From contig CABYMF010000007.1 in the NCBI GenBank assembly GCA_902519955.1, positions 1 to 51,829 on the forward strand: a stretch of 51,829 nucleotides of DNA, given 5' to 3'. The first letter of the stretch is position 1; each line of letters starts with the position of its first letter. Of this stretch, positions 25,993 to 34,814 are shown in pieces. The notes beneath the pieces were generated by a model, which searched no databases, was not told the origin of the DNA, and saw only the letters and a program-made list of their open reading frames with translations. This DNA comes from an uncultured Bacteroidota bacterium (lineage in GTDB: Bacteria; Bacteroidota; Bacteroidia; Flavobacteriales; Flavobacteriaceae). The position numbers and the translations under genes were made by a program.

Positions 25993-27885
25993 ATGCAAAG
26001 AATTTCTAGTCTTTTCGATTATTATAAAAAATATGAGCAAAGTTTAAAAGATCCCGAAGAATTTTGGGCAGAAATAGCTGATACTTTTATTTGGAAAAAA
26101 AAGTGGGATAAGGTATTAGAATGGGATTTTAATAATGTTGATATTAAGTGGTTTAAAAATGCAGAGCTTAATATAACTGAAAATATTTTTGAAAGAAATT
26201 TAAAAGACCGTGGTGATAAAACAGCAATTATATGGGAACCAAATGATCCTACAGAGTCTTCAATTTATTTAACATATAACGAGCTTTATGAAGAAACTTG
26301 TAAGCTTTCAAATGCTATTAAAGATAAAGGAATTAAAAAAGGAGATAGAGTAATTATATACATGCCAATGGTACCTGAAGCATCAATTGCGATGTTAGCA
26401 TGTGCCAGAGTTGGTGCTGTTCACTCTGTTGTTTTTGCAGGTTTTTCATCTACCTCTCTTGCTGATAGAATAAATGACTGTCAAGCAAAAATGGTTTTAA
26501 CTTCTGATGGTAATTTTAGGGGGAATAAAACAATTCCAGTTAAACCTGTTGTTGACGAGGCACTTGAAAAGTGTTCAACTATTGAGAGTGTCATTGTATT
26601 AAAAAGAACAAAACAAAAAGTTAATATGATAGAGGGTAGAGACTATTGGTGGCATGATTGTATTAATAGTATTTCCTCACAATGTGCTCCTGAGATTTTA
26701 GATTCGGAGGACATGCTGTTTATATTATATACTTCTGGATCAACAGGAAAACCTAAAGGCGTTGTTCATTCATCTGCTGGATATATGATATATTCTGCAT
26801 TTACATTCCTCAATGTATTTCAATATGATGAAAATGATATTTATTGGTGTACTGCAGATGTTGGCTGGATAACTGGTCACTCATATATAGTATATGGACC
26901 TCTACTTTGCGGTGCTACTTCAGTAATGTTTGAAGGTGTTCCAACATTCCCTAATGTCAGTAGGTTCTGGGATGTTGTTGATAAACATAAAGTCAACCAA
27001 TTTTACACTGCTCCTACTGCAATTAGAGCACTTCAGGCTCATGGATTAGAACCCTTAAAAAATAATTCTTTAGATTCTTTAAAGGTAATAGGATCTGTAG
27101 GAGAACCAATCAATGAGGAAGCTTGGCATTGGTATCATGATAATATTGGAAAAGGAAATTGTCCTTTAGTTGATACATGGTGGCAGACTGAAACAGGTGG
27201 TATAATGATTTCTGCACTTGCTGGAATTACACCAAATAAACCAGCTTATGCATCTCTTCCTCTGCCTGGAATTCAACCTGTAATTGTTGATTCGGATGGG
27301 AATGAATTAATTGGTAATAATGTTCAAGGTAATCTATGCGTTAAATTTCCATGGCCATCAATATTAAGAACTACTTATGGAGATCATCAAAGATGTATAA
27401 ATACTTACTTCTCACATTATAAGGGTATGTATTTTACGGGAGATGGAGTAAAAAGAGATCACGATGGATACCTAAGAATCCTTGGAAGAGTTGACGATGT
27501 AATAAATGTCTCGGGTCACAGAATGGGTACTGCAGAGGTTGAAAATGCTATAAATGAACATGAGGAAGTAATTGAATCTGCTGTTGTTGGATATCCTCAT
27601 GAGATTAAGGGTGAAGGAATATATGCATATGTAATAGTTAATTCTAAATCATCAGATGATTTAATTAAAAAAGAAATTACAGATGTTGTAAGAAGAGTTA
27701 TTGGGCCTATTGCAAAACCAGATAAAATTCAAATTGTAAGTGGTTTACCTAAGACAAGATCGGGTAAAATTATGAGAAGGATACTAAGGAAAGTCGCAAG
27801 TAATGATTTTGATAAGTTAGGTGATACTTCAACCCTACTTAACCCTGATGTTGTTGATGATATTATTAAAGGTTCTAGTAATTAA
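25993..27885 (+). CDS. acs: acetate--CoA ligase
   Basis: Acetyl-CoA synthetase activates acetate through acetyl-AMP. The 630-residue protein has the ANL signature YTSGSTGKPKGVVH, the GWITGHSYIVYGPL and DTWWQTETGG adenylation motifs, YFTGDGVKRDHDGY and the C-terminal SGKIMRR, whose K592 is the catalytic lysine and usual acetylation site. Placed directly after the symporter, it completes a scavenging module for acetate. The last 11 bp overlap the convergent murF. Confidence 0.95.
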   Translation: MQRISSLFDYYKKYEQSLKDPEEFWAEIADTFIWKKKWDKVLEWDFNNVDIKWFKNAELNITENIFERNLKDRGDKTAIIWEPNDPTESSIYLTYNELYEETCKLSNAIKDKGIKKGDRVIIYMPMVPEASIAMLACARVGAVHSVVFAGFSSTSLADRINDCQAKMVLTSDGNFRGNKTIPVKPVVDEALEKCSTIESVIVLKRTKQKVNMIEGRDYWWHDCINSISSQCAPEILDSEDMLFILYTSGSTGKPKGVVHSSAGYMIYSAFTFLNVFQYDENDIYWCTADVGWITGHSYIVYGPLLCGATSVMFEGVPTFPNVSRFWDVVDKHKVNQFYTAPTAIRALQAHGLEPLKNNSLDSLKVIGSVGEPINEEAWHWYHDNIGKGNCPLVDTWWQTETGGIMISALAGITPNKPAYASLPLPGIQPVIVDSDGNELIGNNVQGNLCVKFPWPSILRTTYGDHQRCINTYFSHYKGMYFTGDGVKRDHDGYLRILGRVDDVINVSGHRMGTAEVENAINEHEEVIESAVVGYPHEIKGEGIYAYVIVNSKSSDDLIKKEITDVVRRVIGPIAKPDKIQIVSGLPKTRSGKIMRRILRKVASNDFDKLGDTSTLLNPDVVDDIIKGSSN

Positions 27886-29155
27886 GCAACTTTTCTAAGC
27901 CAATTCCTCTTGAACCTTTAATCAATATATTCATTGAATGAAGATCATTTAAATTTATTGCTTTAGACATTTCATCTAAAGATCTGAATTTTTCAATATG
28001 TGCTTCTTTAGTTTCACAATTGAAAAAAATATTACCAACGAGATAAACTTTTTTATAATTTTTATTATCAATTAAGTCAACAACATCTTGATGCTCTTTT
28101 TCAGAGTGCTCTCCTAGTTCAAACATATCACCAAGAACTAATACTTTATTTGATGTTGTTTCTTTATCAAAATTAGATATTGCGGCTTTTATACTAGTTG
28201 GGTTGGCATTATACGCATCTAGATAGATTTTATTAGAACCAAATTGAATTATTTCAGATCTATTAGAATCATTTTTAAATATATCAAGACCTTTTTGAAT
28301 TTCATCATTTGTCAAATCAAGAAATTTACCAATTGATATGCTTGATGCTATATTAGAGAAATTATAGTCTCCATACATACTTGATCTAAATTTATAATCT
28401 TCACTTTTTAGAATTAATTTATTATCCTTTTTAATATAGTTAAATGTATATTCTGAATCTTGATTTTCACCAAAGGTCACTGCCAAATCTCCTTTACAAT
28501 TTTCAATCTGTAGTTTATCATCATTATTCAAAATTATATGACCATAATTTTGAGTTAAGTAGTCAAACATTTCAGTTTTTCCTTTAATTACTCCTTCAAA
28601 TCCACCAAAACCCTCTAGATGGGCTTTACCGTAGTTTGTAATTAATCCAATATCTGGCATTGCAATTTCACATAGACTTTCTATCTCTCCTATATGATTT
28701 GCTCCCATCTCAATAATTGCAATATCAACATCTTCATTTATATCAAAAAGAGAAATAGGAACCCCAATATGATTATTTAAATTACCCTTTGTTTTTATTA
28801 CATTATACCTTTGAGAAAGTATTGAATAAATTAGATTCTTAGTGGTTGTTTTTCCGTTACTTCCAGTAACTCCAATTATTTTTGTGTCATATTGAGACCT
28901 ATGATAACTACTTAATTTCTGAAGAGCTTTAAGTGAGTCTTTGACATATATAAGATTTGGATTCTTATTTAAAATACTTATATCATCAATTATACTATAA
29001 CTAGCTCCCTTATCTAATGCTTCCAAAGCAAAATGATTCCCATTGAAATTTTCACCTTTTAATGAAAAAAAAATTTGATCACTGATAAGATTTCTTGAAT
29101 CAATTGAAACTCCGTTTGATGACGTAAATAATGAATATAATTCTTTCGTATCCAA
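27875..29155 (-). CDS. murF: UDP-N-acetylmuramoyl-tripeptide--D-alanyl-D-alanine ligase
   Basis: MurF adds the D-Ala-D-Ala dipeptide made by Ddl to UDP-MurNAc-tripeptide. The 426-residue Mur ligase has the ATP-binding GVTGSNGKTTTKNLI, the central IIEMGANHIGEI block, the DAYNANPTS motif and the VLGDMFELGE C-terminal domain start. Length is slightly below that of E. coli MurF (about 450). It stands alone on the minus strand, its start 76 bp from pdhA and its end inside acs. Confidence 0.95.
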   Translation of the reverse strand: MDTKELYSLFTSSNGVSIDSRNLISDQIFFSLKGENFNGNHFALEALDKGASYSIIDDISILNKNPNLIYVKDSLKALQKLSSYHRSQYDTKIIGVTGSNGKTTTKNLIYSILSQRYNVIKTKGNLNNHIGVPISLFDINEDVDIAIIEMGANHIGEIESLCEIAMPDIGLITNYGKAHLEGFGGFEGVIKGKTEMFDYLTQNYGHIILNNDDKLQIENCKGDLAVTFGENQDSEYTFNYIKKDNKLILKSEDYKFRSSMYGDYNFSNIASSISIGKFLDLTNDEIQKGLDIFKNDSNRSEIIQFGSNKIYLDAYNANPTSIKAAISNFDKETTSNKVLVLGDMFELGEHSEKEHQDVVDLIDNKNYKKVYLVGNIFFNCETKEAHIEKFRSLDEMSKAINLNDLHSMNILIKGSRGIGLEKLLNY

Positions 29156-29165
29156 TCTAATTTTA

Positions 29166-29196
29166 TTGCAATATACTAAAGAAATGAGTATTTTTG
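29166..29196 (+). promoter_or_regulatory. pdhA-pdhC promoter (TTG-N20-TATTTTTG)
   Basis: TTG at 29166-29168 and TATTTTTG at 29189-29196 are 20 nt apart, a full match to the Bacteroidota consensus. The start site should fall near 29200, inside the palindrome that follows. Confidence 0.6.
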
Positions 29197-29197
29197 C

Positions 29198-29212
29198 TTA
29201 GTCTTAGACTAA
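29198..29212. promoter_or_regulatory. palindrome at the pdhA transcription start (possible operator)
   Basis: TTAGTCT-T-AGACTAA is a perfect inverted repeat with 7-bp arms. It begins 1 nt after the -7 box and covers the expected start site, the usual position for a repressor site. The binding protein is unknown. Confidence 0.45.
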
Positions 29213-29231
29213 CAGACTTCAACTCATTTAT

Positions 29232-30233
29232 ATGAAAAAAATAACAGGAAAGACTTATTTAGATTGGTATGAAAATATGCTTTTATGGAGAAAGTTTGAA
29301 GATAAACTTGCTGCAAAATATATTCAGCAAAAGATTAGGGGGTTCCTCCATCTTTATAATGGTCAAGAAGCTGTTCTAGCTGGATGTCTTCACTCAATAG
29401 ATCCAAAAAAAGATCGTATGATAAGCTCATACAGAAGTCATGTGCATGCTATAGGGCTTGGGGAAGATCCAAAGTTTGTTATGGCTGAGCTATTTGGAAA
29501 AGCAACAGGTACTTCTGGTGGATTAGGTGGTTCTATGCATATTTTTTCAAAAAAATATAATTTCTTTGGTGGACATGGAATTGTTGGTGGACAAATACCT
29601 TTAGGTACAGGAATTGCTTTTGGAGATAAGTATTTTAAAAGAGATAGTGTTACATTATGTTTTCTAGGTGATGGTGCAATTCGTCAAGGTGCATTTCATG
29701 AATCTATCAATCTCGCTGCTTTATGGAAACTTCCTGTTATATACATTGTTGAAAATAACGGATATGCAATGGGAACATCTGTGGCAAGAACTACGAGCCA
29801 AGAAGATTTATGGAAACTGGGTGAGCCATATGAAATGCCTTCAATGCCTGTTGATGGTATGGATCCTGTAAAAGTAGCAGAAGCTATAGATGAGTGTGTT
29901 AAACATGCAAGGTCAGGTAAAGGACCTTCTTTACTAGACGTTAAGACTTATAGATATAGAGGACATTCAATGTCTGATGCTCAACAATATAGAACTAAAG
30001 ATGAAGTTGAAGAGTATAGAAAAATCGACCCTATTACTCAAGTTGAAAAAATTATTCTATCAAAGAAGTATGGAACAAAATATGATATTGAAAAAATAGA
30101 TAAAAAAGTAAAGAAAATTATTGCTGATTGTGAAGAATTCTCAGAGTCATCCCCTTTCCCTGATAAGTCTATTATGTATGATGTTGTATATGAGCAAAAA
30201 GATTATCCTTTTATTAAACATAAAATAGATTAA
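29232..30233 (+). CDS. pdhA: pyruvate dehydrogenase E1 component, alpha subunit
   Basis: The alpha chain of the alpha2beta2 E1 decarboxylase that feeds pyruvate into acetyl-CoA. The 333-residue protein shows RGFLHLYNGQEAV, SYRSHVHAIGLG, and the thiamine-diphosphate motif starting GDGAIRQGAFHES and ending VENN. TYRYRGHSMSDAQ contains the phosphorylation-loop region of the family. The beta subunit (pdhB) is not adjacent: pdhC follows after 1 bp. It is transcribed from the promoter/palindrome at 29166-29212. Confidence 0.94.
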   Translation: MKKITGKTYLDWYENMLLWRKFEDKLAAKYIQQKIRGFLHLYNGQEAVLAGCLHSIDPKKDRMISSYRSHVHAIGLGEDPKFVMAELFGKATGTSGGLGGSMHIFSKKYNFFGGHGIVGGQIPLGTGIAFGDKYFKRDSVTLCFLGDGAIRQGAFHESINLAALWKLPVIYIVENNGYAMGTSVARTTSQEDLWKLGEPYEMPSMPVDGMDPVKVAEAIDECVKHARSGKGPSLLDVKTYRYRGHSMSDAQQYRTKDEVEEYRKIDPITQVEKIILSKKYGTKYDIEKIDKKVKKIIADCEEFSESSPFPDKSIMYDVVYEQKDYPFIKHKID

Positions 30234-30234
30234 T

Positions 30235-31548
30235 ATGGCTGAAGTTATAAACATGCCTAGATTGAGCGATACCATGGAAGAGGGAACTCTTGCTAAGTGG
30301 TTTAAAAAAGTAGGAGATTCAGTAAAAGAGGGTGAAATTCTAGCTGAAATTGAAACAGATAAAGCTACTATGGAGTTTGAATCTTTTCATGATGGTGTTC
30401 TACTTCATATTGGGATTGATGAAGGCTCAACTGCACCTGTTGATAGTATAATAGCTGTTATTGGATCAAAGGGTGAAGATATTTCATCAATTATTAAAGG
30501 TAGTAATATTGCCTACGAGAAGCCAGAACCAGAGGTAAAGGAAGAGCCAGAACTACAGGTAAAGGAAGAGCCAGAACTACAGGTAAAGGAAGAGCCAGAA
30601 CTAGAGGTAAAGGAAGAGCCAAAACCAGAGGTAAAGGAAAAGCCAAAACCAGAGATAAATGAGGAGGTTAAATCAGCTTTAGTATCAAATGAATCAGCTG
30701 AAAGGATCTTGATATCTCCACTTGCTAGAAAGTTGGCAAATGAAAAAAGAATTGATATTAAATCAATTAAAGGTTCAGGTGATAATGGCAGAATTATAAA
30801 GAGAGATATTGATTCATATAAGTCTTCAGGTTATTCTCAATTTATTCAACCAAGACCAAGTATTACAGAATCATCTAATGAGTCTCAAAACTCTACGATG
30901 AGAAAAGCTATTGCAAAGAGATTATCAGACTCTAAGTTTTCTGCACCTCATTATTATTTAAATATAGAGTGTGAGATGGATAATATGATCTCTTTCAGAA
31001 ATCAATTTATTAATACTCAAAATACAAAAATCTCATTTAATGATATTATTGCTAAAGCTGTATCACTTTCACTAGCAAGACATCCAAAGGTAAATTCTAG
31101 ATGGTATGATGATAAAATTGTTTTCTATGATCATGTTCATCTGGGAGTAGCTGTTGCAATTGATGATGGTCTAATCGTCCCAGTTGTTAAATATGCAAAT
31201 TCTAAAGACTTGCCTGAAATTAACACAGAAATCAAAGATTTTGCTGTGCGTGCAAAAAATAAAAAATTAACTCCTGCTGAGATTGAGGGAAGCACTTTTA
31301 CAATTTCAAATCTAGGTATGTTTGGAATTGAAAGTTTTACATCTATAATAAATCAACCTAATTCTGCTATACTTTCTATAGGAGCAATCATTGAGAAACC
31401 AATTGTAAAAAATGGTGATATAGTAATTGGAAATTCAATGAAATTAACTTTAGCATGTGATCATAGAACTGTTGATGGTGCTACAGGTTCACTATTCTTA
31501 AAAACTCTAAAAGAGTATATTGAAAACCCAGTCTCAATTTTAATCTAA
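30235..31548 (+). CDS. pdhC: pyruvate dehydrogenase E2, dihydrolipoamide acetyltransferase
   Basis: The core acetyltransferase of the pyruvate dehydrogenase complex, 437 residues. A single lipoyl domain (1-80) carries lipoyl-lysine K43 in ETDKATMEF. A low-complexity linker of six 8-residue repeats follows (96-143), then the E1/E3-binding domain (about 160-193, ISPLARKLANEKRIDI) and the catalytic domain with DHRTVDGATG near the C-terminus. The linker is Glu/Pro/Lys/Val-rich rather than the common Ala/Pro-rich type. The stop overlaps the start of the SDR gene by 1 bp. Confidence 0.94.
   Translation: MAEVINMPRLSDTMEEGTLAKWFKKVGDSVKEGEILAEIETDKATMEFESFHDGVLLHIGIDEGSTAPVDSIIAVIGSKGEDISSIIKGSNIAYEKPEPEVKEEPELQVKEEPELQVKEEPELEVKEEPKPEVKEKPKPEINEEVKSALVSNESAERILISPLARKLANEKRIDIKSIKGSGDNGRIIKRDIDSYKSSGYSQFIQPRPSITESSNESQNSTMRKAIAKRLSDSKFSAPHYYLNIECEMDNMISFRNQFINTQNTKISFNDIIAKAVSLSLARHPKVNSRWYDDKIVFYDHVHLGVAVAIDDGLIVPVVKYANSKDLPEINTEIKDFAVRAKNKKLTPAEIEGSTFTISNLGMFGIESFTSIINQPNSAILSIGAIIEKPIVKNGDIVIGNSMKLTLACDHRTVDGATGSLFLKTLKEYIENPVSILI
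30520..30663 (+). repeat. 24-bp tandem repeat (6 units) in the pdhC linker
   Basis: Six 24-bp units encode 8-residue repeats (consensus EPELQVKE). Units 2 and 3 (30544-30567 and 30568-30591) are identical at DNA level, and the flanking units differ by a few bases. The repeat number may vary between strains through replication slippage without breaking the frame. Confidence 0.9.
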
Positions 31549-32219
31549 TGAAGACTATTGTAATAACTGGAACAAGCTCTGGCATTGGACATCAAATATG
31601 TATTCAAGCTGCAAAAATGAATTATTATGTAATATCGGTTTCAAGAAATATTGAACCACTGAAAGATATAGGTGGTATTGAATCATTTGCAATAGACATT
31701 ACAAATAAAGATTCTGTTGATGAGTTTATTGCAAATTTGAAAAGTAGAAAAATTAAAATCGATATTTTGATTAATAATGCTGGGTATCTAGTGAGTGAGT
31801 TATTTGGTGATACTACGTATGATTCTTTTAAAAAAACATTTGATGTAAATGTGTTTGGGCTTGCAGAAATTACTCGATCCCTGATCCCAATAATTAATTC
31901 AGATGGCCATGTTATTAACATAAGTAGTATTGGAGGTGTTAATGGATCTAAGAAGTTTCCTGGCTTATCAGTATACTCTAGCAGCAAAGCAGCTGTAATA
32001 GCATTAACTGAAGTGTTAGCTGAAGAACATCAAAATGGACCATCATTTAATGTTCTAGCTTTAGGTGCTGTTCAAACAAAAATGTTAAAAGAGGCATTTC
32101 CAGATTACAATGCAGATACAAAGCCAGAAGAAATGGCTAAGTATATACTTGATTTTGCCATTAATGGTAATAAATTATTTAATGGTAAATTAATTTCTGT
32201 ATCAAATTCTAATCCTTAA
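31548..32219 (+). CDS. SDR-family oxidoreductase
   Basis: A 223-residue classical short-chain dehydrogenase/reductase. It has the NAD(P)-binding TGTSSGIG at the N-terminus, INNAGYL, the catalytic Ser in INISSIGG and the Tyr-x-x-x-Lys catalytic pair in YSSSKAAV. The substrate is unknown. It is translationally coupled to pdhC (TAATG), but a role in pyruvate metabolism cannot be inferred from that alone. Confidence 0.88.
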   Translation: MKTIVITGTSSGIGHQICIQAAKMNYYVISVSRNIEPLKDIGGIESFAIDITNKDSVDEFIANLKSRKIKIDILINNAGYLVSELFGDTTYDSFKKTFDVNVFGLAEITRSLIPIINSDGHVINISSIGGVNGSKKFPGLSVYSSSKAAVIALTEVLAEEHQNGPSFNVLALGAVQTKMLKEAFPDYNADTKPEEMAKYILDFAINGNKLFNGKLISVSNSNP

Positions 32220-32222
32220 GAT

Positions 32223-32981
32223 TTATTTTTTCTGAGAAAGTTTAACTTTTTTAAATAATTCTGAAGAATAAACAAAATCGTTTATCAATTTATCATCCGT
32301 ATTTAATATTTCTTCATTATTACCTTCCCATATTTTTTTCCCTTCAACTAAGAAGATAATTTTATCCCCAATTTCCATTACTGAATTCATATCATGAGTA
32401 TTAATAATAGTAGTAATATCATACTCAACGGTAATCTCTTGAATCAGCTTATCAATTATAATTGCAGTTTTAGGATCTAAACCTGAATTTGGTTCATCAC
32501 AAAAAAGATACTTTGGATTAAGTACAATAGCTCTAGCAATTGCAACTCTTTTCTTCATACCACCTGATATCTCTGAGGGAAACTTATTATCAACATCTTT
32601 TAGATCTACGCGATGAATTACTTCTCTAGCCCTTTCAATCATTTTTGATTGAGACATATTTGAAAACATCCTTAAAGGAAATATAATATTATCTAGAACA
32701 GACATAGAATCAAATAATGCACTACCCTGAAAAACCATCCCCATCTGTTTTCTTAAATCTGAAACCTCGGAAATCTCATCTTTATTAAACTTTTTTCCAT
32801 CGTACATAATATCCCCGTTATCAACTTCATGAAGACCAAGAAGACATTTCATTAGAACAGTTTTACCTGATCCACTTTGACCAATGATAAGATTAGTTTT
32901 TCCTTTTTCAAAAGTTGCTGATATATCTTCAATAATTTTATGACTATCAAAAGATTTCGATATTTTATTTATCTCTATCAT
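32223..32981 (-). CDS. mlaF: MlaF-like ABC transporter ATP-binding protein
   Basis: The 252-residue ATPase of an Mla-type phospholipid/lipid transport ABC system. Walker A is GQSGSGKT, the Q-loop MGMVFQGSALFDSMSV, the signature EISGGMKKRVAIARAI and Walker B YLFCDEPNSGLDP. It shares one base with the mlaE stop. No MlaD (MCE domain) gene is adjacent, though in Bacteroidota it is often located next to these two. A role in moving phospholipids between outer and inner membrane is inferred from the family. Confidence 0.9.
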   Translation of the reverse strand: MIEINKISKSFDSHKIIEDISATFEKGKTNLIIGQSGSGKTVLMKCLLGLHEVDNGDIMYDGKKFNKDEISEVSDLRKQMGMVFQGSALFDSMSVLDNIIFPLRMFSNMSQSKMIERAREVIHRVDLKDVDNKFPSEISGGMKKRVAIARAIVLNPKYLFCDEPNSGLDPKTAIIIDKLIQEITVEYDITTIINTHDMNSVMEIGDKIIFLVEGKKIWEGNNEEILNTDDKLINDFVYSSELFKKVKLSQKK

Positions 32982-33718
32982 TATGCCAAAAGAAGTTGAG
33001 TTACAATAAAGTTAATAATGATAATAACACTACTTGTCCAAACAAATGAAATATTACTGGCTTTACCTACTTCAAGTGCGCCACCCTTCATGAAAAATCC
33101 ATGATATGAGGGAATAGTTGCTAGAACAAATGCAAATAAAATTGTTTTGATGTAAGTATAGATAATATGAAATACTTTAAAGTCAAGTTGGATCCCTTGA
33201 ATGAAATCAAAGCTTGTTGAGAAACCAGCATAGACACTTGCAATATATCCACCGAGTATACCTAAAAACATTGCTAAAGTAATTAAAAAGGGATATAGTA
33301 ATAATGATATAATTTTAGGAAAAATTAGATAATTAAATGAGTTAATACCCATAACCTCCAAAGCATCAATCTGTTCAGTTACTCTCATTGTTCCAATACT
33401 CGATGTAATAAATGAGCCAACTTTACCAGCCATTATTATGGAAATAAGGGTTGGTGCGAACTCCAAAATGACAGATTGCCTTGTTGCAAATCCTATAAGA
33501 TTACCAGGAAGTAACGGATTTTCAATAGCTAAAGCTGTTTGAATCGCTACAACACCACCAATTAGAAAGGACATAAAAGCAACAATACCAATTGATCCTA
33601 ATATTAAATCCTCAATTTCTTGAAAAATCAATTTTTTAAGTACACTCCACTTGGTAAATTTTGAGAAAGTATACTTTATCATTAAGAAGTATCTACCAAT
33701 ATGAAAAAAAATTCTCAT
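32981..33718 (-). CDS. mlaE: MlaE-like ABC transporter permease
   Basis: A 245-residue inner-membrane permease of the MlaE/YrbE family: SIGIVAFMSFLIGGVVAIQTA, FAPTLISIIMAGKVGSFITSSIGTMRVTEQIDALEVMGI and later GYIASVYAGFSTSFDF. About five hydrophobic segments are visible. With mlaF it forms the transporter core. It starts 7 bp after the FabH-like gene stop and is co-transcribed with it. Confidence 0.92.
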   Translation of the reverse strand: MRIFFHIGRYFLMIKYTFSKFTKWSVLKKLIFQEIEDLILGSIGIVAFMSFLIGGVVAIQTALAIENPLLPGNLIGFATRQSVILEFAPTLISIIMAGKVGSFITSSIGTMRVTEQIDALEVMGINSFNYLIFPKIISLLLYPFLITLAMFLGILGGYIASVYAGFSTSFDFIQGIQLDFKVFHIIYTYIKTILFAFVLATIPSYHGFFMKGGALEVGKASNISFVWTSSVIIIINFIVTQLLLA

Positions 33719-33725
33719 CTGGTTT

Positions 33726-34796
33726 CTAAACTTTATATGTTATTGCATTAATATTCATTCCAGCACCGACACTAGCAAACATAATAATATCACCTTTGAA
33801 GACCTTATGTCCTTGATAATTAGTTTTTTTAACTAGATCAAAAAGAGTAGGAATAGTTGCAACTGAACTATTTCCAAACACCTCAATATTCATTGGAAGA
33901 ATATCTTTGGGCGCAGATGTTTTATATAGTCTGAAGAATCGTTTGATGATAGCCTCATCCATTTTTTTATTTGCCTGATGGATAAATATCTTCTTTAGGT
34001 TTTCAATTTTACAATTAGCATCATCAAAACAAGATTTCATTGCTACTGGAACATTTGTAAGAGCAAATTCATATACTTTTCTTCCTTGCATCTTAATAAA
34101 CTTCTGATCACTTTTTGCTCTTGTTTTAGTATCATATGAAGTCCCATAAAAGATAAAATCATTTTCACCATCATAAGTAAATGTAGCAGACTTATGAGAT
34201 AATATTCCACCATCATAGGAACTATCACTTTCTAAAATTATTGCACCTGCTCCATCTGCATATATCATTGAGTCTCTGTCATTTTCATCTAGTATTCTTG
34301 AAAGAGTATCACAACCTATAACTAAACATTTTTTTGCCATACCTGATTTAATAAATGATTTAGCCTGAATAACTCCTTCAACCCATCCTGGACAGCCACA
34401 AATAATGTCATATGCTACACAATTAGGATTTTTAATTTTGAGCTTTGCCTTAACTTTTGAGGCAATTGATGGTAATGTGTCTACTTGCCCACTTTTGCAT
34501 GATATATCTCCTGTATTATGAGCAACAATTATATAATCAAGTGTCTCCTTATCTAACTTAGAATCCTTGATTGCAAAACTTGCAGCTACAGCAGCTAAAT
34601 CAGAGGAATTTATTTCATCGGGGGCATATCTTCGTTCAACAATACCAGTGATTGATTTAAATTTCTCTATGATTTCATCATTTGAACTTTGAATATTATT
34701 CCCATCTAAATCAAGGAATTTATTTTTAAGAAAATCTGAGTTAGTTTTTGTGATATCTGGTATACAGCTTCCTGTCCCAGTTATTCTGTAGTTCAT
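33726..34796 (-). CDS. FabH-like ketoacyl-ACP synthase III family protein
   Basis: A 356-residue thiolase-fold condensing enzyme. The nucleophile is C135 in AYDIICGCPGWVEG, with the partner His in FIHQANKKM and Asn in VFGNSSVATIP, a complete Cys-His-Asn triad. It belongs to the FabH-like group common in Bacteroidota as a second synthase of unknown substrate, not clearly the main fatty-acid initiation enzyme. It sits in an operon between gcvP and mlaE, which may tie it to envelope lipid synthesis. Confidence 0.85.
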   Translation of the reverse strand: MNYRITGTGSCIPDITKTNSDFLKNKFLDLDGNNIQSSNDEIIEKFKSITGIVERRYAPDEINSSDLAAVAASFAIKDSKLDKETLDYIIVAHNTGDISCKSGQVDTLPSIASKVKAKLKIKNPNCVAYDIICGCPGWVEGVIQAKSFIKSGMAKKCLVIGCDTLSRILDENDRDSMIYADGAGAIILESDSSYDGGILSHKSATFTYDGENDFIFYGTSYDTKTRAKSDQKFIKMQGRKVYEFALTNVPVAMKSCFDDANCKIENLKKIFIHQANKKMDEAIIKRFFRLYKTSAPKDILPMNIEVFGNSSVATIPTLFDLVKKTNYQGHKVFKGDIIMFASVGAGMNINAITYKV

Positions 34797-34814
34797 CTTA
34801 TAAAATTACTTAAA

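Noticed and set aside
30520-30663. Regular short repeats that could suggest a CRISPR array
   Set aside because: The units are directly adjacent, have no unique spacers, and encode an in-frame protein linker in pdhC.
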